Numbered from the stretch's first letter, positions 33,846 to 44,830 are shown. The stretch is 64,000 bases of DNA from Dicyema japonicum (GCA_011109175.1 RDEW01000011.1:99794-163793); one strand, 5' to 3'. The notes: generated by a model not told the origin, from the letters alone. Numbers and translations: made by a program.

Positions 33846-34749
33846 TTATTTAATTCCAGCAGATTTGAGTAATGAAGCGGTCTTAGACACGCAAAACAAT
33901 GCATTGAGATCCTAAGGAATAAAACAGGAATCAACCATCAAAGCGTTGTTGAACATATCAGAGGAGCTGGAATCCACCGGGGACGACAGATACTGAACCA
34001 AACACTTTAATTGCCTCCCCACATCTTCATTTGGCTTAATTGAACCATCCTTAACATGTCTAAACAAACTAACCTTCACTCTTCTCACGTATTCGATAAT
34101 CTTCTTGAGCAACTTCCGAACATCCTCTGTACGGTCCATGGTCACGGGGGAATTCAGTTTTTCAATGAGCGAAGTAACTAAGATAAATCGGAAGAGTCAA
34201 ACCAGCAGTGACTTCAGCATTATCACAGTAAGTCATGAGAGCAATGGGTACAAGCATTCCGCCCAAGAATTTGGCTGAGAGGGAAATTGGGAGACCCACA
34301 AACGCCTCAAACATCTGATTAGTCACACATTTGGAAGTGTCCATCGACACAAAAATGAGAGATCGTTTTAAATTGTTAGTAAACTGTTTATGGAGAGTCC
34401 AAATATATGAGTTGCCCTCACTGGAGGTGCAAAACCATCCAACTAATTGATCTTGAGGATAACTCATAGTATGGGCGTTCACGATGTTGTTCTCCATATC
34501 TGAGATCTACGGAAATTTATGAATATGGAGACTTTTGAGGTGTCATTGCAATCATCAGGGAGACCAAAGGCGTCAAATATTTCAACGCAGCCTTTTGTTC
34601 TCCTATAACAACCTGAAAATAATAATTACTCGTAAAATACCCATTAAAAAACCAATAACTCCCTGAGCATTGGGCGCCCGTCGAATGTGCAACTGGCAGA
34701 TAGTCATAGAGGCTGTTGGATGTAATTCACATGTTATATCACTGAGCAT
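33846..34749 (-). CDS. EIF3F: Translation initiation factor eIF3 subunit F
   Basis: MPN-domain subunit of eIF3, which loads mRNA on the 40S ribosome. Introns of 28, 26, 25 and 24 nt give exactly 267 codons with stop. MPN core: MLSDITCELHPTASMTICQL, NAQGVIGFLMG and DQLVGWFCTSSEGNSYI. Then FVSMDTSK and a GVM-like KFLGGMLVPIALMTYCD. The C-terminal helical part reads RKLLKKIIEYVRRV, ending FNNALMDLNALFCVSKTASL. As in other eIF3F there is no intact JAMM metal site. All exons are in frame without correction, so the gene looks intact. Slightly shorter than vertebrate eIF3F, which has an extra proline-rich N-terminus. Confidence 0.93.
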
Positions 34750-34849
34750 GAGAAAAGTCAATTTGAAAATTAATTTATAATTTATTTAAATAGTTTTTAA
34801 TAATTACTTTACGTATTTTATTTCAACATAAGTGCTGACACTCTTGTCG

Positions 34850-35020
34850 TGTTTACCCATAGGTTCGATTCTCGTACTGCTACCTACTTTGTCAAATGAT
34901 CCTTTTCTGCTTTTCCTCTTCTTTAATTTTAAAGATGCGTCATGCGATCTACCTAACTTACGAGACGTTAATTGCCTGACCAGTATCCAAAAAGGATTCA
35001 ATTGTCTCAGTAATAAGATC
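34850..35020 (+). mobile_element. SINE-B, truncated
   Basis: Box B AGGTTCGATTCTCGTA, then CTTCTTTAATTTTAAAGATG and CGTCATGCGATCTACC; the 3' half is missing. Confidence 0.65.
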
Positions 35021-35059
35021 ACTATTGATTTCTAAAAAACGGCACTTTTACGCAGATCC

Positions 35060-35200
35060 ATATTAGCTATAACTCCGCTCAGGCAGGACACACTTTAAAT
35101 AAAGAACGGTAATCGTAGCTAATCGTAGAGGGAGAACCAAGGAATGCTATTCACTTCTTTTTGTTGCGTGTGGTCTTATTTATGATCAGTTTTATGGCAA
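35060..35200 (-). mobile_element. SINE-A, 3' fragment
   Basis: Antisense CTCCGCTCAGGCAGGACACA to AATGCTATTCACTTCTTTTT, the SINE-A tail half. Confidence 0.7.
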
Positions 35201-35224
35201 GGGTGGTGCCTGATAATCTTATCC

Positions 35225-35310
35225 TTAGTAGCGATAACAGTGTCATCAGCATAGCGGAATGCAGATTTCGTCATTAGTTTGTGGCTTATCATGGATCCGG
35301 TTTTAATCAT
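35225..35310 (-). mobile_element. LINE reverse-transcriptase fragment (YADD)
   Basis: Reverse strand reads MTKSAFRYADDTVIATKDK, the catalytic YADD box of a LINE reverse transcriptase, with nothing else intact. Confidence 0.65.
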
Positions 35311-35334
35311 TTATGGAAATTTTTTAGCTTTAAT

Positions 35335-35500
35335 AATCTCAGGACGGCGAGCGAGATTCGCTCAAATAACCAGCAGCGCTCACGGGGATCTCCTAATCGC
35401 AGAAATCCGATTCACTAGTTGATTCAAGAATTCCAGCGTCGCAGGCGCAAGGGAGCCAGATGTCTGGAATGAACAAAATCCTTGGGTAGGTCCACGTACT
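35335..35500. repeat. Rep-D dispersed repeat
   Basis: GGCGAGCGAGATTCGCTCAA, GGGGATCTCCTAATCGCAGA and following bases match 18256-18470. Confidence 0.65.
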
Positions 35501-35759
35501 CTGCCTATTTCAAATTCTCAACGGCAGAACAGGCTCCGGAGGCACTTTTGAGTAGGTTACATAGGGCAAACGTGTCCGTGCAGAAGATCCGAGTGAAGAT
35601 TCCACAGATGGAAATTATATGAGCAATCTAAATTAAACAAAGGAATCACTAAATTTATGTTTTTTATATTCTTAAACTAAAATGACAGAAAAGCTATTAA
35701 TAATAAAAAATATTTGTCATATATCTGGAGATAGCATTATGAAACCTTCGGAAGCTCTA

Positions 35760-36290
35760 TGATGCCAAAATCGTCTAAATTGTCTACATGGACGACGCTG
35801 ACTGTATCAGAAGACAGATCGGCCCTACTTTGACTTTTCGAGGTGGCACCTGCTGAACAGAAAGTTTCTCAAAGTGAACACCTCAAAAACCGACATTATG
35901 GAAATCAGGAGAATGGAAAGCAGATCAAGTGAAACATAGCGAAAAAGAAACAAACTTGGCTCTTTACTTGGATACAGTCAAGATATTGCCAGAGAAAGGC
36001 CCTCGCTCGGGTAACTATGAACAAGTTGAAGAAAGAGTGGATTAGCAAACGATGATCTTGCACATCACTTCGTTTGAGACTATATGGAGCCTTTGTCAAG
36101 CCGATCCTAATATAAAATTCATCGACCTGGAGGATTTCCAAAACCGAACAACTTGGACTAGATTCTTCCATCGAAGACAACTTAGATCCTTACTAGGACT
36201 GAACTGGCCAACAAGAATAAACAAGGAATTACTATATAAGAGATTTACGGGTCCACTGAGTCTCGAAATTTTTGATACGGCTGACTGAAT
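35760..36290 (+). mobile_element. EN-LINE reverse transcriptase, 3' half
   Basis: Reads YMDDADCIRRQ, then (frame-shifted) KVNTSKTDIMEIRR, GSLLGYSQDIARERALAR, RLRLYGAFVKPILIYN and HRRQLRSLLGLNWPTRI. This is a LINE reverse transcriptase from catalytic box to thumb, broken by several frameshifts. Confidence 0.8.
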
Positions 36291-36299
36291 TTACGGGTC

Positions 36300-37010
36300 G
36301 AATTCCTGCATTCTGGAGTCTAGTCTCGGAGACCTTGTACAACTAACTTTATTTTTTCCGATTTGTTCAATAACTTTGTCAAAATGTACACTAATATGTC
36401 AAAAAGTTTAAATTTTCAATAAAAAACATCTTTATCGCGGTAAATAAAAAAATATATAATTACGGAATTAAAAAGATGACTTATCTGATGAAAACCGAAA
36501 ACTCACTATAAATACGAAACAGGGTTGGCTTATTCAAAAATAAGCGGGAAATCTGATAGAAGCCTTCGAGATCACTTAATTAATTTAGTAATTAAATTAA
36601 CTATTGATGTTCTTGAGTCAATAATAATAATTCTTTGACCGATGACGTCGTATTTCCAGTGTATGTCTTTATGTGTTTCAAAAATATTGACTTGCGTCCC
36701 GAAATTGACGTTTGCGAACTTCACATTTGTCTTTTAAGAAAATTCTGATATCAAAGTTCGATGATATGCTATCGACATTGTTTTCATCACTCGCTGTCTG
36801 ACATGCTTCCGCACCAGCAATCATGGCTGAGTGCTTTTTCTATACGGACACATTGGGGAATGAAAAACCCTCAGTGACTTTGACTGGATGCTTGTCTCAA
36901 ACATCGGGGGAACAGTCGACATGAAAGGATTATATTTTCGACACGAAGGGATCTATATTCTGGGACATCCTCACTCAAGATCCTGGAACGTAAAGTTGTA
37001 TCCACGATAA
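36300..37010. other. No gene seen
   Basis: AT-rich to 36600, then mixed sequence with short open pieces (for example MAECFFYTDTLGNEKPSVTL near 36825) without continuity or splice context. Confidence 0.3.
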
Positions 37011-37019
37011 CCTTAAATA

Positions 37020-37205
37020 GGTTTTATCCAGTTCCCTCAGTCGGAATGGGACGAATCCTTTCTCAGTATCTGTCCTTTCCAAATACCCGCCATTATGAGA
37101 ACCCTTCCATTGCATTAAGGAAGAGGAGGATTTTTTTGGATACCAAGGAAAACGTCTCCTGAGTTAGGCTGAACCAATGATGTTTCTGGGAATTGAAGAA
37201 TGCAA
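37020..37205 (-). mobile_element. SINE-B fragment
   Basis: Antisense TATCCAGTTCCCTCAGTCGG, then AGAACCCTTCCATTGCATTA and TGAGTTAGGCTGAACCAATG; corresponds to the SINE-B body. Confidence 0.65.
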
Positions 37206-37209
37206 AGAA

Positions 37210-37450
37210 CAATTCTAACGAATTTATTAGTTAGACAATCGATGACCCGTTCATAGAATATAAATTCATATAATTTGACATTTTATCAATTTATTACACA
37301 TTAATTATTCCACCACGTAAAAATCTCAAATATCACTGGTGAGATCAGTACTACTTGTCCAAGTAAGTCCATCGTAGGCAATGTTCATTTCCCGCTCCTT
37401 ATCTAGGAAACTATCCGCAGTACAGGAGGTTGTAATAAAGATAATTATAA
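37210..37450 (-). other. Possible short secreted-peptide ORF, otherwise AT-rich
   Basis: Reverse strand reads SFVIIIFITTSCTADSFLDK and continues to SSTDLTSDI then stop. It resembles a signal peptide with a small mature region. No start codon is in frame; an upstream exon would be needed. Confidence 0.2.
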
Positions 37451-37499
37451 CAAAAGATCTAACCTAGTGAAAATCTTTTAATAAAATTACAGCGGAAAC

Positions 37500-37700
37500 T
37501 CTTAGAGGCCCCTAGTCTACCGAGATGTCCCCTGTTCCATACACTAACAAAATATCTGCAATCACATAAAAAGTTGGGCCGATGCCATGTCCAGTGTGAA
37601 GAACAGTACAGGAATCTATATTCCACCGGACGGTCTGGGATCACTTAGTTATCGGTAACTTTTGTTTATTTCTCTCTGACCCAGTGATCCTGGTATAATA
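37500..37700 (+). mobile_element. LINE 3' end, tail type GGTCTGGGATCACTTAG
   Basis: Shares CCATACACTAACAAAATATC, GCCGATGCCATGTCCAGTG and the GACCCAGTGATCCTGG end with 11990-12205. Confidence 0.6.
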
Positions 37701-37764
37701 ATTACTTGTCCAATTTTATCAAAGTAAAAAATCAATGACATGTTTACAATTGAGCCATGTTTAT

Positions 37765-37935
37765 TCGAGTCAGCACAAACAGTCCCAACTAATTAATCCG
37801 AGGAAGGAACCCAAGGAGAACATCTCCTTGTGCTGACCAAATCCATCTTCCAATAATAGCTTATAGGCTTCCGCTCCAGAGAGAGGTGGAGAATTAGGTT
37901 TACATGTCCTACCGTCCGGACACAACTTCATTTTT
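37765..37935 (-). repeat. Rep-C, inverted partial copy
   Basis: Antisense of the Rep-C segment with CACCTCTCTTTGGAAGCGGA (here CCGCTCCAGAGAGAGGTGG) and the GTCGGCACAAGCAGATGTTC region. Confidence 0.65.
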
Positions 37936-38059
37936 TATCAGAAGAGTTTTTATAATGGTAATCTTCAACAGTGGATTTGGCAAAGAGAAGGTGGGGATAT
38001 CACTTCCAACAACTGTGTCGCGCCAGACTAACTCGTCGCCTCACGGATGGGATCTGTTT

Positions 38060-38140
38060 GGCCTTTGCTGAAAGTCCATCTTTCGGATTCGAACCCACGA
38101 CTGTCAGATCCGATGCCACAAGACGTTGCTTACGCTGCCA
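38060..38140 (-). repeat. tRNA-like sequence, probably a SINE head
   Basis: Reverse strand carries a perfect box-B-like GGGTTCGAATCC preceded by GCGTAAGCAACGTCTTGTGG. A standard cloverleaf could not be paired (poor T-stem), so it is more likely a tRNA-derived repeat than a tRNA gene. Confidence 0.35.
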
Positions 38141-38179
38141 AGAAGGTCGATTGATCTATAAAACATGGGAAACTTAAGA

Positions 38180-38660
38180 ACTAAAAATATTATTAAAAAC
38201 CACAATTAAATAGTTCTTTCATGTTTTCTCAGCATGTATGGTCTGTGTTATTAGCCAATGGCTATTCTAAGCGTGTGAAATTAGCCCTTTGTTACTCCAC
38301 ATACATTAGAAGACTGAGACAATTATAATAAATCGATAAACACAACCACATAACAAGTTAAACTATTGACCAACCTAATAAGCCAACTAAATTATTGGAC
38401 CAAACCAGTTGTGACATAACCTATCGGAACTACAATAACCCCCACAAATTAAGGGATCTACCACTTAACAGAATAATCCTTATTAACATGAGATAAAAGA
38501 TAGTAACCATCGCAACTTATAAACCTGTTGATGTAATAATCTAACAAAATTAACCTGATCAACCCTCAACTAGAGAGATAATAACTCATTTAGAGATAAA
38601 CACCCTCATAAGAGTATCTGAAATGGTGAACTCCCTAAGAAAGGGAACAACAAAACAGTG
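38180..38660. other. T/G-rich (sense) region 3' of the SLMAP-like gene
   Basis: No gene or known repeat. Relative to the minus-strand gene that ends at 38666, the sense strand is T- and G-rich. It may be 3' UTR and termination region. Confidence 0.35.
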
Positions 38661-38665
38661 AATAA

Positions 38666-40355
38666 TTAATAAAAAGAAATGTACATCAACAATAATATTA
38701 ATATAAGCATGACAAAAGATATAATCTACAACATTACATACAACTACCTTATATGGATTATCACTTACATTACTAACTCCCTTATTAACAGTGCCAGGGG
38801 CTAACAACGATTGAGTACCTCTCCACTTCACTTCACAAGTGGAAGACATACAACAGTCATTTCTTTCCAGCTCCTCGCACGTAGGAATAACCAACAAAGG
38901 ACTATCCTCTTTCTCCATCCCCTTATAGAGGGGAGACACTGACGCAGGTCCATTAATTTTCAGTTTCTCGTCGCATGTGGGACATTTATAAGCAGAACAA
39001 TCGCTTATCACCCTCCGATCGCAAGTGGGGGACACCAAGGAGTGACCAATGGTCTCATCCACTACAATAACTCCAACAATAACATTTTAGTGAGGACAAC
39101 TGAGAAAATCGAGTATTAGCCATGAGAAGAGCCTCACTGAGTTGGGAAACCTGGGCGGACAAAAACTCAGTATTGGAACGTTCAGCATCCAACAACATCT
39201 GGAGGTCAGAGGAACATTCAGAAGTCTCCATGGATGTCAGGTCGTTCATGGTTTCTAAAAAATCAAAAAAACCAACTAAATTTGAATCCAATCTGTTTTC
39301 CGTTGTGGTCTTCAGTGATTTTCGTAAGATTCCGTATTATTTCATCACAATTCTGCGGTAATCACTAAATCTACGTCCAGCTGCTGTCTCAGTTCAACTC
39401 TCTCCTCCGTCAGCCTCGTCACCTTTAAAGAACTATTTTCGACATCTTTTCTTAGCATATTATTGGCCTTCTTGAGGGACTCGATCTGTGTAAGACAGTC
39501 AATTAGCCTTTCCTGGGATAAACCACTTGACTAACCTCATTTTCGAGTGACGTGGACCGCAAATCCTCGTTTTCCTGAATAACAGTTTCAATTTCGATCT
39601 ATAATCACGTAAAACTCTAACCTTGTAAAGATTGTCACGTTTAAGTGTCATTTCCATCAAGGTTTCATGGTCAATATCCGTCCCCTCATTAGAGGCTAGC
39701 TGTTCGTGGAGGTAGTTGATTCTCATTACCAGATCATTCACTTTAAGACGTCCCTAAAAGTCACCAACTTCACTGCCTCCAAATTATAACGAATCGAGTC
39801 CTCCCACGTGGCAAGACTGTTGTCAAGCATTTCTATCTGCCTGTCCACCTTATCGTGGTTATTGATGAGGTCCTCGACCAGTCTCTCGAGCTCAAAGACT
39901 CTATTGTTGGTGATTTCCAAAGGGAAACCTGGCAATGACCTGAATTGAATGAAAACTATTACATTTCGTCAGAGAAATCTACCCTGCAGATAACACAAGG
40001 GTAGAAGACTCCATCAGGGGTGGTAACACTGACCCCAAACTGAAGAACGGTCCCTTTGCCTATTTCATATGGTGTTTGAGATTCCCCATCCTGGTTGATC
40101 CGTTTATCGTTGATAAAAGTCCCATTGCTACTGTTTGTGTCCCTAATGAAGATCTAAAGTCATGAAAGGGATAACTTTATCATCCATGGACCAAATCAGA
40201 GCGTGGTTCTTGGAGAGAACCCTGCATTCGAACATTCCATTTTCCCTTGTGGAGTTACCATCAACCTGTCGTCCAATGACGATTTGGTTAGACAGTGAAA
40301 TGAATTTATTCTCGAACTTGAAGGAGTCTTTCAAGCATGTAAGGATAAGTTTCAT
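38666..40355 (-). CDS. SLMAP: SLMAP-like FHA, coiled-coil, tail-anchored protein
   Basis: SLMAP is a STRIPAK phosphatase-complex subunit whose FHA domain reads phosphorylated MST kinases. From ATG 40355: LILTCLKDSFKF, QIVIGRQVDG and CRVLSKNHALIW. A 22-nt intron follows, then IFIRDTNSSNGTFINDKRIN and GKGTVLQFGVSV. This is the FHA signature with GR, SxNH and NG, and VLSxNHALxW is typical of SLMAP. Downstream exons encode coiled coil (ELERLVEDLINNHDK, SLATWEDSI; 39055-39935) and a linker with short cysteine motifs. After a 22-nt intron (GTAGTTGTATG...TGTAG), the C-terminus is a tail anchor ending MLILILLLMYISFY. Much shorter than vertebrate SLMAP. Some stalk junctions were not resolved. Confidence 0.87.
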
Positions 40356-40489
40356 AGTCGGAAAGGTGCCACGACAACGGTAGACTAATTATTTTATATT
40401 TTTATTTAATAATTATTATCTTACATAAGACGTCAAAATATTAATTCAATTAATAATTGTGTAATCTCTTCAATGCAACAATGTGGGGT

Positions 40490-40600
40490 CGGAGGAGGAG
40501 CATCGAGCAGGATGAGGTCTCTACTGGTGTATGTCAGGATCACTTAAGTGGTTAGTTGATGTTACCGTGGTCTTTGGAATTCTCATTTTTCAACATAGAA
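40490..40600 (+). mobile_element. LINE 3' end, tail type GTCAGGATCACTTAAGTGG
   Basis: GAGGTCTCTACTGGTGTATG, then AGGATCACTTAAGTGGTTAG and ACCGTGGTCTTTGGAATTCT match the antisense copy at 33630-33690. Confidence 0.6.
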
Positions 40601-41430
40601 TACATTCCCTAAGGGAATAATTACTTAATTAAGGGACATTCTTACACCTGAATGACCTTATTATTTATAAAGATGTTGCCCATGATGATGTTAAACACAA
40701 TAGCCCTCTTGTTAAATTATACTTAAGGGCTCTAAGTCGTAGTCTATCATATAAAAAAAGTCGAACATCTCAGTAAATAATCGAGGTCAAGCAGCCCATA
40801 TAGTTAGGTTAAGGGTTGTCACTCCTAAATTACACACGTGCTTGATTGACCGTTGAAATTACCCTTTGTGTCCAATGACCGTATAATCTGTTCCTACAAT
40901 CAGTTAAGAAGACTAGTAAATGAATAGTACAAACCTTCATTTGTGTAATCTCCTCAATGCAACAAATCACAGTAATATCTACTGCTTAACACATTCGTGA
41001 ATAAAGCTTATAAACTGTCCAAGTGAGGTCTTTCGTCAGATCAAAGTATGTTTGATAATTAAACTAATCCCTGTCTGACTAGTGTGACATCATAGGCATT
41101 TGAAGAATTCACTATATCAATTGCGTAATCAAACTTTTATGTCGACTGACGTCTCAAAACCCCCTGGAATCGATAAGATTTTCAAGAGGGGTTTGCTGGC
41201 CTAAAAGTAAACGGGGCACAATTCACATACAAGTCACATAGAGATGGTCACAAGGTCACTAAATTGCCACAGCTATAAGCGATAATTCCTCTCAATCGCA
41301 CATAATAAACAACTGAAGGCTAAGTAGCAGTATTTCCTCTCAATCGTCTATGTTTGACTCCACGTGTTGTAATACGGAATTATACCATACTTGGGTCAAT
41401 CAACCAAATCCTTAAACGACATAAATTGAA
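40600..41430. other. No gene seen
   Basis: Low coding potential. Contains a direct repeat TGTAATCTC(T/C)TCAATGCAAC at 40458 and 40945, and CCTCTCAATCG twice (41287, 41337). Lies downstream of the minus-strand gene ending at 41504. Confidence 0.35.
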
Positions 41431-41503
41431 TGAAGACATCGGTCAATGTAAAAGCAACCAAAATCGGACCCTCGGAGAAAATTAAACATAAATATAAAAA
41501 TAG

Positions 41504-41918
41504 TCATTTTCTGTTATGGCACGAATATGTGATCGATTCCAAAGCCTTCAGGTCATCTTCCAACGTGTCATTACATAAGTTTAGTATTCCAAACGTATCC
41601 ACAAACTCAAAATTGGGGGGATGTCGACATGTCTCCATCGAGAATATCAGCTCCTCTTTATTTTCAGTAAACCCAGTATCACAGACTACGCGCTTTTGCG
41701 AAGCCAGCATAGGTCTCGTACCATCCTCACACGAGGATAACTCTACGAGGGTTTCCTTTTCAGGAGGCTCTGGTAGTCCCCAACCTCCTTTCCTTGTTCC
41801 TCCATATCGATAGTAGAAGGTCCTTCATTCATCCTTCCATGTTCCTCCAAAAAGTCCCGCTCAAAATCGAAAGGGAACTGAAATGAGGAGATAAAGACAC
41901 CTCATGAAGCAAATCCAT
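41504..41918 (-). CDS. Unrecognised acidic protein, two exons
   Basis: ATG 41918, MDLLHE, then a 23-nt intron (GTGTCTTTATC...TTTCAG) and FPFDFERDFLEEHGRMNEGP. A slip near the G4 run at 41787 leads to EPPEKETLVELSSCEDGTRP, RVVCDTGFTENKEELIFSME and ending SITYSCHNRK. With one base corrected it is 131 codons. Acidic and rich in D/E/F clusters like an activation domain; no domain recognised. Confidence 0.42.
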
Positions 41919-41931
41919 GTTTGTTATAAAG

Positions 41932-42081
41932 TTAATTTCCTCCGCACAATGCTACCACCAAAATTAGTGATTCTGTACCTTTTTCGTTGGAATTGGCTTT
42001 AAAAAGGTGAATGTGAGTTTTGATAATATTTTGTGGCCATCTAAAAGGTAATTTACCAAAAATAATAAATAAATTGAGCAT
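41932..42081 (-). CDS. 49-residue ORF, unrecognised
   Basis: ATG 42081 to TAA 41932-41934: MLNLFIIFGKLPFRWPQN, KTHIHLFKANSNEKGTESLI and LVVALCGGN. It ends 14 bp upstream of the next start codon on the same strand. Could be a separate small gene or a short upstream frame on the same mRNA. Confidence 0.28.
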   Translation of the reverse strand: MLNLFIIFGKLPFRWPQNIIKTHIHLFKANSNEKGTESLILVVALCGGN

Positions 42082-42184
42082 CACAAACTATCAGGCATAA
42101 TAATATCTAATCTAATTTATTCAAATTATTTATTTAATATTAAATGAATAAAATTTATGATTAATTGTTCATTTTTCAATCAAT

Positions 42185-42508
42185 ATTCGATAATATAGCC
42201 AGTTGGCATATAGTGGCCGGTTGGCATAGTGGCCGGGTGGCATAGTGGTCAGGTGTCGGACTAAAGTGACTTCCACGATCTACGATGCTAAAAAGGCTTG
42301 ACGAGTGACTCCGTCATCAGTGGACTCTCACTGCGGAACTGGATTGTCTAGAAAGGACCAACACACAAGAAAAAGGAAGTGAAGATCATTCCTTTGTTCT
42401 AGTTAAAATTAACTGTTCTTTACTTAAATAAAGTGTGTGTCCTGCCTATGCGGAGCTATAAATATTATGGCTCCGTGAAAAAGGCTGTTATTATTATTCG
42501 ATAATATA
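42185..42508 (+). mobile_element. SINE-A, young copy with target-site duplication
   Basis: The SINE spans 42198-42495. It is flanked by ATTCGATAATATA at 42185-42197 and 42496-42508, a 13-bp target-site duplication. The head motif GG(C/T)TGGCATAGTGG occurs three times in a row at 42198-42250. Core, tail (TGTCCTGCCTATGCGGAGCT) and TTATTATT end are intact. Confidence 0.9.
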
Positions 42509-42599
42509 ACCTTAGCTTTATTTAACAAACATGCAACATGCACCAGCGTTAGTGCGGTATTTTTTGTTTGTTTCTTCTGTTCTTCCTCCCTTTTGCCTC

Positions 42600-42760
42600 T
42601 AAAGAGCTTTAATAGTAAGGTTCACTTTCTCTGGTGACGCCAGATATAATGCTAAAGTTTATCCAAACAGGACTATTAGTCAACAGCCATCCAGAGGAGT
42701 TCCTTCTTTTCAACTCCGAGCATGCGAAGACTATGAGGGAGGCTGGGATCACCTTAATTT
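42600..42760 (+). mobile_element. LINE 3' tail remnant
   Basis: GGAGGCTGGGATCACCTTAA preceded by CATGCGAAGACTATGAGG resembles LINE 3' ends elsewhere in the window (for example 40497-40560). Confidence 0.4.
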
Positions 42761-43079
42761 TTTCATTCTTGCTATGACGATGTTTTTCTGATTCAATAAA
42801 TTTGTTTAATTTATCTTTATTTAACAAACCTAAAAGCTACTATTTTACAATTAACAACCTTTTTCGCCTGCCTGTTTGCAAGTCTCTCAGGCAGGTTCGA
42901 TTTGGTTGCTGAACCAGCTCCGAGAGCGCATTGTCTAAATGAGCTTTCTGCCCATATGGGCTCTTTAGACTTTGCTTTAAAACCAAGTTTATCTTAGATC
43001 AGCATTGAAAAAATTCTTACAAGCGAGATGAAAGAAGCTGTAATATAGACTCATGTTGACAAAAAGGCCCGATTGGACA

Positions 43080-43560
43080 TCGAAGTAAGTGACTCGCTTT
43101 TTTAAGCTTTGTGACCACCTTGCTTGGAGTGTCCTATCGTTGTACTTTCTCGCAATTCATTCCCACGTCATTACTATTTGAATAACGAGAACCTTGCAAC
43201 CAAGCATCTGCTCCATGTCACTTGCAAGCGAATCATACTTACTTTTTTTCCCGCTTACACAGTCTGTAACAGTCTTGGGACGTAATTCCAACTTCTATTA
43301 TAAGGACGTGGCCAGACTCCTTATCGTGTACCACAATGTCCGGTCCATTTCGCTTGACAACCACCAAGGTGACAACACTGTCTACCTTGATTCGGACCCT
43401 GATGTTCTCTACAACAGAATGCACCTTATGATTCACAACTCTGGTGTGACGAATACCATATTTATTGAATAGTTGAAGATGAAAACTCCTCACTACCTCG
43501 TTATGTCTTCACACATAGTCGTGGTAGATTATGGATCCGATTGCCGTAGAAATGGAAAAA
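43080..43560 (-). mobile_element. RLE-B element C-terminus
   Basis: Reverse strand reads RHNEVVRSFHLQLFNKYG, VNHKVHSVVENIRVRIKVD, NGPDIVVHDKESGHVLIIEV and LASDMEQMLGCKVLVI. The PD...IIEVG arrangement fits a PD-(D/E)xK restriction-like endonuclease at the end of a non-LTR reverse transcriptase. Same lineage as 47930-48960. Confidence 0.75.
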
Positions 43561-43746
43561 ACCCTTTAATATAAAAACCTCGATGACTTATTAATGGTTT
43601 ACGTTGATATAATATCATGTAGCGTTCTTAAAATGAACCTAAAATACAAAAAAAACTAAAAAAATTCTTCTATAAAAATCTATTCTCACAGATTCTTAGC
43701 ACAAAAATTCGGAACGAGCATGGGAACTTCACCTTGAAAATGCTAC

Positions 43747-43932
43747 ATGTCATGTAAAACAAATTCATTCAAACTGGACAATCTCAATGATCAAAGGGAT
43801 GAAAAAGTATCTGAAATTATAGAGGAATTATTATATAATCGTGAATCAAGAGAAAATGAAACGATAAAAGGAACCCTCAGACAAATTAATGATTTGGAAG
43901 AATCCATTTTAGATATTTCTCCGATTCCCTGA
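43747..43932 (+). CDS. Hypothetical 61-residue charged protein
   Basis: ATG 43747 to TGA 43930-43932. Highly charged and probably helical (NDQRDEKVSEIIEELLYN, LRQINDLEESILDI). No repeat overlaps. Not recognised; could be one exon of a larger gene. Confidence 0.35.
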   Translation: MSCKTNSFKLDNLNDQRDEKVSEIIEELLYNRESRENETIKGTLRQINDLEESILDISPIP

Positions 43933-44019
43933 GTTTTACTCGTTTAGGATAAACTACAGCTAAACTTGAAAAATAAATTTGTATTTGGAAATAGAATTGA
44001 ATATTTTTTGCCATACACC

Positions 44020-44110
44020 ACAATTATTATTATTATTAAAAAGCACTCCCGAAAAAACATAAAATTAGTTAAGTTTCCTTGTGCCGTATTCCGAATATTC
44101 CGTCCTGAAG
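44020..44110 (-). mobile_element. EN-LINE 3' tail
   Basis: Antisense of the tail at 18050-18115: AAAATTAGTTAAGTTTCCTT, TGTGCCGTATTCC and AATAATAATAAT. Confidence 0.65.
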
Positions 44111-44539
44111 TAGTACACTGTTTGTCTACAATGCCAGACTGAACTATCTATGAGAGCGACCGGTATTTGCTACTTAATAGTCGCTGTCTCCACAAGTTAG
44201 TGAGGCTGGGGTTCTTAACTAACTAATCCCCTTCGTCTTAGTTTTTTCTAAGATGTCAAGACTAGGTGGATAACGAGAAGGATCAGATGAACGGAAGTTT
44301 GGGGTTTAAGGAACTCTAGTTAATATAGCTGTTAGTGTTGTTAGTAATTTAATCTGCAGAACTTTTGAACTCAGTTTGATTGTAATACTGTAAAATGTCG
44401 TCGGTCTCTTAGTTAGTGTAGAATTACTGCCGAAGATCAATTAATGTGATTAACCCAATCAATGTCAAGAATAAGTAGGATTGGTCTATTTTGTGTTTTT
44501 CATTGACGTCATTACAAATCAAAATTGATTTATCGTAAA

Positions 44540-44830
44540 CAATAATTCTCAGCTGCCTAAATCTCTTCATTTGGATTTTCCCAGAGTCAAGGTTCTGAAA
44601 TTGGAGTTCTTTAACGAGTGGTTGATCGAAACCTTCGTATATTTACTGTTTCTTGGTTTTTTGACTTTTATAAGATCGAGAAGGGTTTCTATGATAGTGC
44701 TGGTATCATAGATTACAGTTATAGTCTTCATGATTATGGAGAGCTATTCTAATGGGCGAGACCATTCGTCCCCGCGTGGTTTCCCGAAAGTGTGATAGCA
44801 AGCAGAGAATTGCCGGTCTTGGTGTTTATG
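44540..44830 (-). mobile_element. EN-LINE endonuclease end fragment
   Basis: Reverse strand reads TVIYDTSTIIETLLDLIKVK and KVSINHSLKNSNFRTLTLGK, like the endonuclease end at 51280-51400 (SVIYDTRSDHNPILLKIRR). Decayed. Confidence 0.4.

Noticed and set aside
38060-38140. tRNA gene on the minus strand
   Set aside because: Box B is perfect but acceptor and T stems do not pair; SINE heads with the same box are abundant here.
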